Both the position numbers and the translations under genes were made by a program. 64,000 nucleotides of DNA, from the IMG/VR virus record IMGVR_UViG_3300042486_001390, positions 1 to 64,000 of that record; one strand, 5' to 3'. Shown here piece by piece: positions 25,501-30,216 of the stretch (position 1 is its first letter; every line of letters starts with the position of its first letter). Under the pieces are notes generated by a model. That model saw only the letters and a program-made list of their open reading frames with translations. It was not told where the DNA came from and searched no databases. This stretch comes from a virus.

Positions 25501-26343
25501 TTTATTTAACTCAGAATTTTCTTTAATTAATCTCAGACGCTCCAGTGGTTTATTTGCAGGCACTAATGCGATTTCTTGTAATTTTTGAAGCCTTTCTGTA
25601 GTTTTACCTACTTCGGTGCGAGGAAAAGAAGCTTGTGTAGCTTTTTTTATACTTCCTGACCTGAAAAATTCTGATAAAAACGTTTCATATACTTGGTTTT
25701 TACCAATTAATTGTTCATCAATTTTTGTTATTGCGGATTTAATTTTTTTAGCTGTATTTTTAGCTGATGTTACGCCTATCTCTTCTGCAAAGGATTGACC
25801 TAGTTTCTCGAAATAACCAGTAACCATGTCATCAAGAACTCGTCCCGCAAGTTTAAAAGGAGACATTAAAATGCGGCCAATTGCGCCTGCAACACCTCCT
25901 TTGCTAGAGGATATCCTAATTTCTGACGATATCCGAGAAGTAGATCGATCAATCGCTTTCTCTACTCGATCTTGATACCCAGAAAACCGATGCTCAACAA
26001 CAATTTTAGAGGGTGTTCTTATCTCTACTGATATTTTTTTTAATTCACGCAACTCTTGGTTAAGAGAAACTAATGCGTCATCTTCAGCAAATACTTTAAT
26101 AGGATTTGCTTTGTAAAAATCAACTGTTTTCTTGAGGTCAACTCTTTTTAAAAGTAAATGACTATTTAGCCCATAAAGCTGACGGTCATCGACGCTAACT
26201 TTAATTTTTAGTGGAGTCGTGCCAAGTTTAGTAACACGACGCTCTAGGGAAGAAAGCTGGTCTTTAGCCGATTTAATACCGCTATCATATTGGGCTGTAT
26301 TTAGCCCTAGACCGATTTCTAAAGTACCAAGTGATAAAGGCAT
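10480..26343 (-). CDS. Giant multidomain tape measure protein
   Basis: 5,287 residues from the ATG at 26343, preceded by GGGGAGAAAAG; the TAATG junction overlaps the chaperone stop. The TMP core domain is at about 3070-3300, long coiled coils at 3480-4090 and 4730-5010, a glycine-rich stretch near 5095-5140, and NEGELVLTPKET near the C-terminus. N-terminal half, in order: lipase-like SYSLGG elbow (about 485); kinase-like domain about 870-1090 (IGTGFLGAV, VYKTD, VVHNDLAAANVFF, SIDLGNAK); SAP-like helix pair about 1455-1490; ParB/Srx-like domain about 1650-1750 (VVNGHNRLNLAK); DUF3626-like region about 2160-2335; phosphodiester-glycosidase-like domain about 2505-2670. C-terminal half: muramidase about 4195-4360 (YAEGT, SGRYQIMDFTWD) and class A serine hydrolase about 4410-4640 (STIK, SDN, KIG). 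It sets tail length and probably delivers these domains to the host. Confidence 0.95.
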   Translation of the reverse strand: MPLSLGTLEIGLGLNTAQYDSGIKSAKDQLSSLERRVTKLGTTPLKIKVSVDDRQLYGLNSHLLLKRVDLKKTVDFYKANPIKVFAEDDALVSLNQELRELKKISVEIRTPSKIVVEHRFSGYQDRVEKAIDRSTSRISSEIRISSSKGGVAGAIGRILMSPFKLAGRVLDDMVTGYFEKLGQSFAEEIGVTSAKNTAKKIKSAITKIDEQLIGKNQVYETFLSEFFRSGSIKKATQASFPRTEVGKTTERLQKLQEIALVPANKPLERLRLIKENSELNKIYQQVLQKIESENPGIKPREAGKKAIAQFLVDAQPQTQVLKGFVNSFIQEMAPLLKFIQGMRSYRTSVESQKYYNERKAGFPLLREGEDVVSVIGGAQFKGGQGGRQVTQSIELLAPNKRFIPVENPETDTDKQNPNLLEKMIRDKIAEIAPDFAAGETIDTAINAFRQVVNAINPFGYSTAAAQAIANTRLAEEQGKKGSVVSYSLGGADNLQYSQTAAYLGMQPRALAMAYPFLNFTQNTPKGFNAALLSGDPLGFAKLLGIGVNTNQFHSIESDTPFGLSNHHQKHLFKKQPFLDLFYKTINAEQPDITPGQQSKVVHAGDKLYEVLGSTLQLKSLKETGEFDKTLPYHRFLQGYSSGSPNVSVEGFIAKFFEGLRLISSFDTKELQPVSQALKSLMEPLVPFIAEKFRQGGANLPENPQDFAGYQKYQQEAKSINSALLEFKSGKLANIPSWYAGNLEPNEVKRRTEKIRTETIPWFTSEESTFGQTYTKKIVEAYKKIADVADEFIKTGGKLSQKTKDSIKTFEVDEFSGELTSFLNTRLDTSTLPKEEEIRQLQVAVPEIFLKKQSAILAYNKLLDAVGKEILPGISEIKKIGTGFLGAVALLSDNLVYKTDLDPIGATKIASENEIKAYEKLQGRLSPLLYKAVPGQALITERTQGRPLKEILDRIARPYKEIQQKIQEANKALELAIDNKDATKIEELKVLTKELQSSAKKEHNRFNKAASILYRQVGQLGASLQEMGVVHNDLAAANVFFARGGITSIDLGNAKVDPTSSDKFNDRITTIQRAIIDSNYYGLMDPLKIIGAIQSGYSKPFATQVSDSNARQKSAIIPQKREINETLLSPVVTGEAIPLGSYTPTLLKQIVSDFSLPTKETVFAKIDTPEQKKEQPILDNQPQKLNDLAVAAKSKLEDVLASRLGTPDKSGEIQYLSGNEDFAELLQLTLVRELKTASLLLSKAFRDTSLDVVKFGQVVYAVMQALERPVMALPGAAIGKKAIQVGGTAAMGAAALHALPMGLDATVVNTMRDILAGAMSAGGREMIQSVATQMTQAFSGLPFGVGQQLTEAVVQLVTEITNGTISVLSQGGAVAGSALMAGEGVKKLLGAATSNVPKLISKEEQQKIEGKTQKVLKAAKNKADSLITTEITPYFDERVFPASNPIPANIKAINPEYYTVKQLRGLARDQGIDVPASGAGARKEEIWKSLTEKFNPDQLTRLLLTTKASDRTKLGKKELSGFQVETRKISADFIKTIGSGIQSITQQINTNKDIQSLKTLFSQLEKIKTGIASIRANPEFDTTSINKSLIGFVTLIDNLLLNAKSQIQSKNILLPASTSNLQTENIPLRVTETPNPLKRVPQENSPTSPGWVGKLPISDLNLDPERFQYKLVHGKTGSTGSLSGVGRWDDDLAGVVSVWRDPKDGKVYVVNGHNRLNLAKDLNVKDITVRLLNAQSAQEARAKGAMINIAEGRGTAIDAAKFLRDMNLADKESLKKAGIPMRDRVASQGLALAQLPQELFDRVASGDIPELRGVQIGGSGLKEFQQRELVKLIENFEKKGKKVTESVVSELIDTLNASTVDTVEQFDLFGLSTTQQTDTLTRAEVQSALRNRIVADKQVFGSLTSDKKAAKLQTAGNQINIEENKAIADQAEQALRVFDQLKNTASPVSSIINEAITLVKEQGMTAKAATDAVYDKLKQIVPQLAKGGLESGKNLNEGLEKGLKDTSASDIAYQNALKIVDQIDKGLGNASPSWKGEEAGENLIKGVAIGIEKGISSFDFRSLANEVVKGFESGLSLGDIEKIIQSYFDVNIPNLKDLAVEAKMMGWEGKPIDGLLEKKLSKFPLSKTFTPVEPPKNDIISYPTPTRLIESSLPSENALASASIRLKQLSNFYAGHKTAFANLQAILTQGIDPTFNQWSLRRDRFDFEKQVFKEPVAYSAINSFSEPIKGNDYYGDAEIMLDIAKIANRSTFTRGDSGAFWRNPSEIITNPLSSFTPDQYNRRPNEILEYLEVQTTGKIDPSDFLGINLGDIEEKYNIYGRKLIEVIASSLSAGVPVFAKNLEAISSMFSSDGKQSGLNYIKGLNIGLQNNNSEKYALDVAIGIIDATNKGLGNASPSWKGKEAGENLIKGVENGIKKKENQLTNKIKELTTKVVKELQKGLSNSAAKGLLATLAIASSGMPVNAQQFIQTESFKGVTMNPATTGVEVVKQVDVDKKAFQDKQAIAYSSGPMFDKFFLQDKNQQVNMIADVVQRGQVLQLSRNRAAAEERGFIGINKQGNLKFGYGGAKSNKLTNYDTFIGGLHVLYNDEVQQPANYKGGYHSSLKQQLAYEIPRPRVFFGKTKEGNLTVMESQKDMTPQQLEKYTRSMGFAAVMLPDHGNMARLTVPDKSLSRILPQSLGGTGKSTPYQLRFFERPQIESNQAKLSESSSVVTPPVEKEKNLSTSNVFDAVADRELPISLQLTANEILPVKHISRKVESADKALTNDLLEFIGNYGLTVASLLSLLGITGKVASKLKKASQRQKPLEAIPIIENIPQPKQPNNTNLSRIIDVEFSVIEKKLPLYTPSPIPDPWKDVHEIVRPIPPKPIFNSYEAIARKQVEIDDQILLNIKSQLQKVEEKVKTFKTPKITSSVQSQTSSGGMPPVPPINRPVASPDPWENIGSSGQPPNPPINRPVASPDPEPEPNKQVKSASEMAKEYLEDIKKARQLLEKQQQILEQRKKLLSEALPKQSTREEILDDWNKKRDNIFNALDSIEKAGVSSGFTDGIVTGLKAVIAQADGFINFLSVGGKALRTLDQELNAATGGMISLGKSAMAVIGGFALFKGAEFLLRPLFFAIDDIPFRIQQAVTDSLLAFTELQRIKLNLNLAGVGNVEQSLDALVARADKLGISFKESAIAYSRFKLITTDSPLQAQADNIFEGFQEALAARQTNAQQQAESFRAIGQIASKAVVSVEEFTQQLSESGGLNDALNVAARSIGLTTAQFYQQASAGNLLAQDVLPRLAAEYKRMSAGGLSLSTGTLQSEISRFQNNTEQLQMQLGEKIGVVAYPALQALNAGLSTLNDNLGTVASVGAAGLLSVMGFLGKSVMQFAAAGRLGAVASAAMSASLQAAGVASLSTATAMGKLKVSINLATLAGIGLIKALAIPTAVITGIQFVYNALNAGSEELKQAVRTLEESKKALDVWQNKTDNSNRKGLTSFLPDMELSGGEKFFNVLTLGLVYNSKWLMSLLELRQGLENIDKSLATGVGNLKEYQDTLSNFSGSKQFSSELQEIRNNLALVRAERTIASAKGNDRSVAEFNQREQDLMKQEQELINKQLGPVGSRITADLQQYEIALASLEQSFKNKDITDIAYKQRKIDLLTIIGQLKKAEQDYLQVLKDQEKEYRKLQVAFDLAIRTRANANFANEGNSLSRSIGLNQQFASGKINEFQFNVEVQEESLQTAKERIATLGNSANSISNILNERLSESANKVLSTYFKEDLKQLNVASFGEAIAENLLSPDAIQQIMDQYESDLKDNAALRAILNQAKEYATARRDILNTEREIQQISREIIVERKKRQIQEKQASGEIVKAEQLTNLANKTSSSQNISYGLEQTKINLAALYNQLALEQEKLVLNVDDPLAVKTAIANITQQIAETELSLRDQQEQIQDYYRNLDRQIIDFNRQIEDYRRQIEDAQLSAFKENRSLSESYSDLVRELDKNLLNAQNQLLDTTDRIRVQQVKNRLLIPGTSDAGKELGEIFLEFVQGQADLASRGRTFQSRTEEIETSYISTLRNIRNLQEQQQDAERNRLRTIEDIKRTQENLNRTLADLIRQTNKELGFIPQSIKDIVTNLNTLPEPIKLINSELVAIPPNIKTSGEDLVKSIEETAEAIRKAKEGIILPAPSNFTPAPVWNGGGFLPPTPPQSSSIPKGLTPRGQELSQHLNNPRVKAFLDVIAYAEGTAKMPNQGYNTLFGHGQFSSFADHPRRRIPFGSTTSSASGRYQIMDFTWDEEKAKLGLKDFSSFSQDLVALSRILMRGGLDELLKGDIPGAINATRTEWASFPGANYPGQGMKRMEDLLKVYDQSLRKYQPNAPRTQSELDALRYDGNPANSGASNRIRQIRRNQGGSPTPSTSTPNPSPSVQQQITNRLPKNIQSVLVQEVGGKTVYSKNAQTPPASPASTIKVIIADLIAKEITSGKLSLKDAIAIKLPLVDPHGQLKANQVRTVEQLIQLMLEKSDNTATNVLIDQLGGLTRATELAKKEGYKNTTISRYLNIPGSGTPNISTAQDVTLAMQSLIKNQDPASQLAEQSLRQTRNFKYNNEIGGKIGNNSKVIGNVGLVNINGKEYIVTAYANINGNQLNNRTIITNATNAISQSIKDSTPNPSPVPLPTSVPVLQPPRVLTKEETKEGKGGPEFSSPPPIAQLPTLPNQNQDNFWDADLPPVPKDNPINFQSPNLPPVPNLPTGNLDAAADQIRNAETANQNADELLRRLEEQQNLNNALDRSIKFRQQQEEEARNLNRTIRDASESVTDLTINSKGYLTVQEEINKSATEVSRQYRSQIESLQDQRRTLLLNADAQKKYSDAIKEILGEFQEKGIALPPEFVKEMTDSIEVLAKNAELAKERVRILDQAIEQLGKNQGVATLEASFRKTRDTVRSIRDRLNDLTVQRMQLEFQSRPTLFDDSAIFAERISLQKEKEELEDYLEPYKDLPQYAEYVANIRSEWEKLAELRLERAELDASPNRGAAESFFSDIREGKGIGSAFSSLGLNIATKFVEGITKPAIDALTSAIDGFTKPITQAFESVFNAIIGPVGNFFTNALNSIFKPVGNIFSSIFGGGGGGGLFNGLLSGITGIFSGGLGGLGSIGSLGSIGASSFASAPASAFSLGTGFSLFSDGGKVGDANAPIEKNIISAFQRERAMSGGRKPRLIVANEGELVLTPKETEAYLDYRNNAPIKNYANGGFVGGKPNYSTTSNNNNSNQSLVINNTNNVTVESRNDMGYSLNQLKERENTQNERTKKRFFG

Positions 26344-26795
26344 TAGCTTTTCTCCCCTACTAATTGAATTATTTCGTCGTATAGTCCGCAATCGACTATT
26401 ATCTGAGTGGCGAAGACTGGCACTTGGCCAGCTTGCATAGCTTTTAACAGAATTTGAGCGGTTTCTTGATCAAGAAAATATTTTTTATTTTCTTTAAACC
26501 GGAAAGGAAGAAAATCACTGGGTTTTGGAGGTTGAGACTGTGATTTTTCTTTTGATTGAGCCATTAAGTAAATGTTAACCATGGCGGCAATCTGACTGAC
26601 TGTGTCTGATAGTGAATTAATCTCTTCACATTTGACTTTTTGAATCCCTGAATATTTTTTCAGGATTAACCAGTCTGGCCACTCTTCCCACTCTTCGATA
26701 GGCAATCCCCATGCACACCATTTGTAATAGATTTCTTCCCAATTAATGGGGTTAGCGATTGCCTCTAACCGCGCATTAATTGCGTTATCTATTCG
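26343..26795 (-). CDS. Tail assembly chaperone, -1 frameshift extension
   Basis: The reading frame ending at 26343 is open back to the slippery site at 26795-26801, where it joins the 261-residue upstream gene by a -1 shift. From the junction it reads RIDNAINARLEAI, then a tryptophan-rich stretch (NPINWEEIYYKWCAWGLP), then a helical tail. The only possible independent start is a TTG at 26705. Position directly before the tape measure, length and arrangement match the gpG/gpGT tail assembly chaperones of lambda and most siphoviruses. The TAA overlaps the tape measure ATG. Confidence 0.85.
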   Translation of the reverse strand, partial: RIDNAINARLEAIANPINWEEIYYKWCAWGLPIEEWEEWPDWLILKKYSGIQKVKCEEINSLSDTVSQIAAMVNIYLMAQSKEKSQSQPPKPSDFLPFRFKENKKYFLDQETAQILLKAMQAGQVPVFATQIIVDCGLYDEIIQLVGEKS

Positions 26796-27574
26796 TTTTT
26801 TTCGTCATCCTCCGTTGGCTCTGATTCTGGTTTTTCAGGCTCTGGTTTCTCAGTTTCTGGGTTTTGCCACTGGGTTATGTCTTGCCAGAGATAGTCTTGA
26901 TAGAGTCTCACTACCATAAATTGAGACAGATCATTAATGTCTTGTATGGTGAAATCAACAGAAGACTTATCCTTGAGCTTAACTACGCGGCGAGGGCTTC
27001 CAAGAAAGTTAGCTAATAAGGCTTTATTGTAAGTTTCATAGGTTGTTTCCCGATCCTTAAATAAAGCGTTTAATTCATCGAGATAAGGCTCTACAAGTTC
27101 TATAGATTCTCTTGTTAGTTCTCTTGTTTTTTTGCGATTATTTAAAATTGATTGCTGCACGATAGCGGCGGTTTCTACTTTTTGTTCTACGCTGTCAGAT
27201 TTTACGCCGTCAAGGGCATCAACCATGACCTGTTCAATTCGTTCTCGGATCGAACCGTCGTTAACTACTACTCCTTCAATTTCAGCAGTGGATAACCCTG
27301 TTTTTTGCCCGATGGCTTTAATTTTTTCAAGATAAGCTTTGTCAGCTTTTTCCCGTGCCTCTAAATATTCCTTAACCGACTCGTTTTCTCTTGGATTAAT
27401 TCCGTATCGTTTTAAAAACTTAATCCCAATTTCCCCATTTTCTTCAGTGGCAATTGTATCTATCTTTTCCAGTAAAGTATCGTTGTCTTCGATATAATAA
27501 AGCCACTCTTTTTTTAAAGGGAAAAAGAATGTTTCATTAAATTTCAATTTGCCTAATACGCTTAACTTCGCCAT
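26789..27574 (-). CDS. Tail assembly chaperone (gpG-like)
   Basis: A 261-residue acidic, helical protein ending in a proline- and glutamate-rich tail (PETEKPEPEKPESEPTED). Its last codons GAA AAA AAC GAA TAG contain an A AAA AAC slippery heptamer; a -1 shift would give a product about 410 residues long. In siphoviruses the short and long forms bind the tape measure before tail tube polymerisation. The start overlaps the upstream gene by 38 bases. The match is by position, length and slippery site rather than by sequence family. Confidence 0.85.
   Translation of the reverse strand: MAKLSVLGKLKFNETFFFPLKKEWLYYIEDNDTLLEKIDTIATEENGEIGIKFLKRYGINPRENESVKEYLEAREKADKAYLEKIKAIGQKTGLSTAEIEGVVVNDGSIRERIEQVMVDALDGVKSDSVEQKVETAAIVQQSILNNRKKTRELTRESIELVEPYLDELNALFKDRETTYETYNKALLANFLGSPRRVVKLKDKSSVDFTIQDINDLSQFMVVRLYQDYLWQDITQWQNPETEKPEPEKPESEPTEDDEKNE
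26795..26801 (-). promoter_or_regulatory. -1 ribosomal frameshift site A AAA AAC
   Basis: The minus strand reads GAC GAA AAA AAC GAA TAG in the zero frame. Slippage on A AAA AAC places the ribosome in the frame that stays open for 150 codons to 26343. The heptamer is one of the strongest known bacterial slippery sequences and the stop comes one codon later. Confidence 0.85.
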
Positions 27575-27830
27575 TTATTTTTACCTTTTGATTTCTTTTT
27601 GCACTTTGTTCAGTATTGAGCCACAGAGGATCAATGATCACAGATACCTGTATTCTTTCTTGGTTTTTTGTTCCGTCTGGTGGTTCGATTAATATCTTCT
27701 CTTGTTGACTTATTTCTCGATCAAACGTACCGAAAGAAAACCAGAGGTAATTATTGATTATTCTAGAATTGACTAACATTACCTCTTGGTTTTCATCAAC
27801 AAGGAGTTTAACTGTTTTAATTGAGATCAT
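27537..27830 (-). CDS. Small tail-module protein, unknown
   Basis: A 97-residue, strand-rich protein between the tail tube and the tail assembly chaperone genes, overlapping both neighbours (14 and 38 bases). Position suggests a tail accessory or chaperone role. No family recognised. Confidence 0.6.
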   Translation of the reverse strand: MISIKTVKLLVDENQEVMLVNSRIINNYLWFSFGTFDREISQQEKILIEPPDGTKNQERIQVSVIIDPLWLNTEQSAKRNQKVKINGEVKRIRQIEI

Positions 27831-28545
27831 CGGCTACATTAGGAGAAAATGGCGACGTTGCCATCGGTTTAATGTCAAACACATTGCCACTAATAGTTAG
27901 AGTTACGTTTGCTTGTAGGAAATTGCCTTTTTCACCACTAACATTTTGGCTAACATTTGTCTGGAATGCTAACCCCCCGCGCTGCCCCATATAGACAATT
28001 TCAAGGTAAATTCGATCACCTCTTTGCTCTGCAGCTTTTACAATTTCATATCCAGGATCACCATGTACAAGCGGACCTGATACCGATCCAGTGCTCATGA
28101 TCTCAGAGATAAATTTTTCTACCGCCATTTCACCGAAGACAGAATCAGTAACCTCGGTAGAAGAGGTATCAACGTTGAAGGTCTTGGCGCTCAAAAAAGG
28201 AACCCAGGATTTAATTGTGCATTTTTGAGCGGGAGTAGCAAGGGTAGCAGCAATTTTGGAAGGTTCGATCTGGATTTCTGTCTGGGTTGCTGTCGTCGCT
28301 GTTCGGACGATCACGTAATTACCGGCAGTCCCCACATAAATTAAAGTGCCAGCATATAAAATTCGGCCAAAACCCCCAGTCGCTACGGTAAGAGTGGTAT
28401 CACCTAAGACGATCGCGGCAGCTAAATCAGCTACTCGTGTGGGAGGTTCCTCTCCAAATCCGTAAACACCAGAGATAAAAAATTGCGTATCACGGCTAGG
28501 GGTGAGGTTGTCACTCCGGTTCAACTCTAAAATCTGATTGGACAT
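27817..28545 (-). CDS. Major tail tube protein
   Basis: About 242 residues from the ATG at 28545 (a GTG three codons earlier is possible). The protein is beta-rich, with a central region (TEVTDSVFGEMAVEKFISEI) and a C-terminal strand pattern ending VTLTISGNVFDIKPM typical of siphovirus tail tube subunits, and a threonine/alanine-rich inserted loop at about 55-90. Placement directly before the tail assembly chaperones and tape measure supports the call. Such proteins stack as hexameric rings around the tape measure. Confidence 0.7.
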   Translation of the reverse strand: MSNQILELNRSDNLTPSRDTQFFISGVYGFGEEPPTRVADLAAAIVLGDTTLTVATGGFGRILYAGTLIYVGTAGNYVIVRTATTATQTEIQIEPSKIAATLATPAQKCTIKSWVPFLSAKTFNVDTSSTEVTDSVFGEMAVEKFISEIMSTGSVSGPLVHGDPGYEIVKAAEQRGDRIYLEIVYMGQRGGLAFQTNVSQNVSGEKGNFLQANVTLTISGNVFDIKPMATSPFSPNVADDLN

Positions 28546-28607
28546 TCTAATCACTGACTAAACTTTTCTAGTTATATTGTACTATAAAAGATTAGTAAAT
28601 GTGTACT

Positions 28608-29057
28608 CTAGAAGCCTAAAAGTCTAGCAGTGGTAATTTTAAAGGTCGCTTTTGGTCTGATAATCCCTTCGGGGGTTTTGGTATAAGGAGTTAAGTGAGG
28701 CTGATCTAGAAAATTCCAGTAGCGAGAAGATTTAAGCCTTTCAATCACTGGTGTTAGGGATTTCTCTAGATTGTACTGTTTTAGGGTAATGCAATAGTTA
28801 TTTATACCTACGGTATATCCTAGTAAATTTTCGTGATAAGGATTAGGCTCTCTTTGAATAATTGCTTCGATGCCGCTATTAGGTTTTACTTTATAGTTAG
28901 GGGGTAATTCAGGAGGCTCCACCCAAATAGCGTCTATTTCATTTAATTTTTGCCCTGTAGGGCTTGTTATTTCGTACTTGCCTAAGTCAATACCGATAAG
29001 TATCTTTAAATTGTTTCTAATACCTAATAAAATATCTCTTAATTCTGATTCACTCAT
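28608..29057 (-). CDS. Tail terminator or neck-type protein
   Basis: A 149-residue alpha/beta protein beginning with a long helix (SESELRDILLGIRNNLKILI) and ending in strands (GIIRPKATFKITTARLLGF). This size, order and place between the gp10-like neck gene and the tail tube gene fit the tail terminator or head-tail joining family. The start overlaps the upstream gene by eight bases. Sequence alone does not identify the family. Confidence 0.5.
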   Translation of the reverse strand: MSESELRDILLGIRNNLKILIGIDLGKYEITSPTGQKLNEIDAIWVEPPELPPNYKVKPNSGIEAIIQREPNPYHENLLGYTVGINNYCITLKQYNLEKSLTPVIERLKSSRYWNFLDQPHLTPYTKTPEGIIRPKATFKITTARLLGF

Positions 29058-29448
29058 TTAATTTTTCCTTTAAGATTTCACTATAAGCCTCAATTGGATT
29101 ATAGTCTTCTATAGCCGTGTCGATAAATGGGCGGGCAGGAACATCTGTCACCGTCCCATCGTTACGCTCTATTTGATACCCTTCATGGACAAGAGCGGCA
29201 TGATCAGCCGTGTAACCGATTACTTTATAAACATCGGATACATCTTCAATAAATTGGCTATTTTTTAGCTCACCTGTGTCCACAATGTCCCGGGGTGAGC
29301 CAACTACACTACCGTTTTGACGCACGGTTTCCCGTGGCCAGTTCCATTTACTATCTTCTATCTGAAAGTTAATTTCTTGGGCAAACTCGGACACCATTTC
29401 CCCAAAAGCTTCAGTAGCTAAGTCTTTTCCTAGATTCCAGTTAATCAT
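29050..29448 (-). CDS. HK97 gp10-like neck / minor tail protein
   Basis: A 132-residue protein with the layout of the HK97 gp10 family: an N-terminal helix, then DIVDTGELKNS, a strand pair ending YTADHAALVHEGYQ, and VPARPFIDTAI near the C-terminus. Those motifs (DTGxLxxS, HxxxVHxG, PARPF) are the family hallmark. Members join head and tail or cap the tail. It is the first gene of the tail unit and carries a structured 5' leader. Confidence 0.8.
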   Translation of the reverse strand: MINWNLGKDLATEAFGEMVSEFAQEINFQIEDSKWNWPRETVRQNGSVVGSPRDIVDTGELKNSQFIEDVSDVYKVIGYTADHAALVHEGYQIERNDGTVTDVPARPFIDTAIEDYNPIEAYSEILKEKLNE

Positions 29449-29454
29449 TAAAAA

Positions 29455-29513
29455 ATAGCTGCAAGTTATCCTTACAGCTATTATAACAACTTTAGACTAT
29501 CCGTAATTGGATA
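29455..29513 (-). promoter_or_regulatory. Promoter and terminator-like leader of the tail module
   Basis: On the minus strand an inverted repeat GACTATCC/GGATAGTC (29493-29514 region) precedes a TATAAT -10 (29480-29485). The next bases form ATAGCTG/CAGCTAT arms (29455-29461 and 29475-29481) followed by TTTTTT and then the ATG at 29448. Transcripts arriving from upstream would form the full terminator-like hairpin, while transcripts started at this promoter would lack its first arm. Confidence 0.5.
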
Positions 29514-29552
29514 GTCGACTCTTATGTCTCGTGGTGAGATATTAATTTATCA

Positions 29553-29909
29553 TTAAAGACTCAAACAATCCTTTAAATTTAACGTTTCTCCATCCTTTTT
29601 GAATTTTGAGAAAAGTTGTAACTCACCGTTAATACGTTTTGTGGTTTGTTTATCAATAGTTCCTATGCCTTGAGTTAAGGAATCCGAAAAAGTCTTACAG
29701 TCTTGCGTGTAAGTTTTTTGAATAAACCACTGCCCGCAATTGCAGTCTTTCTCGTCTATTATGTATTTTATCTGAAAAAATACCCATTCTACGCCATGAT
29801 AATTAATATTTGCCGAGAAATCTGAGTAACTCTTCCAAAACTTACACTCTCTTTCACTTGGACTAAAAACGTTTAGAACTTGTTCTTGAAACTCTTGAAA
29901 TGATAGCAT
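29553..29909 (-). CDS. Hypothetical protein
   Basis: A 118-residue alpha/beta protein with paired cysteines (DCNCGQWF near residue 54-60). A proper ribosome binding site (CGGGAGTAATT) precedes the start. No family recognised. It is the last gene of the small-gene block before the tail module. Confidence 0.55.
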   Translation of the reverse strand: MLSFQEFQEQVLNVFSPSERECKFWKSYSDFSANINYHGVEWVFFQIKYIIDEKDCNCGQWFIQKTYTQDCKTFSDSLTQGIGTIDKQTTKRINGELQLFSKFKKDGETLNLKDCLSL

Positions 29910-29928
29910 AATTACTCCCGTTGATTCA

Positions 29929-30159
29929 CTACTTTAGTTTAATAACTTGACCAGTCTCCAAACACATAGCTTCAAAATACAATAACTTGTCTCGTTGATT
30001 GTAATACTCAAAAATTTTGGTAACATCTTCTTCTGTATTTATATTGGAAAAATACTGTTGAGGTATTCCTTCTTTGTTGTATATAATGGCCCCGGTAGTA
30101 AAAGTTTGGTTTTTAGGATTGCCATCTTTATCTTCTTCTGCAAAGATTAATTGAAACAT
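29929..30159 (-). CDS. Small hypothetical protein
   Basis: A 76-residue strand-rich protein preceded by AGAGGTAATT. The leader is nearly the same as that of the next gene downstream, suggesting the small genes share a recently copied leader sequence. Function unknown. Confidence 0.5.
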   Translation of the reverse strand: MFQLIFAEEDKDGNPKNQTFTTGAIIYNKEGIPQQYFSNINTEEDVTKIFEYYNQRDKLLYFEAMCLETGQVIKLK

Positions 30160-30216
30160 AATTACCTCTGTTGATTTGTGGTTAATAACTGATAACTGAT
30201 AACTAAAATTACTCGG

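Noticed and set aside
10820-26440. Several plus-strand frames of 60-117 residues across the tape measure
   Set aside because: Low-complexity antisense translations of one long minus gene.
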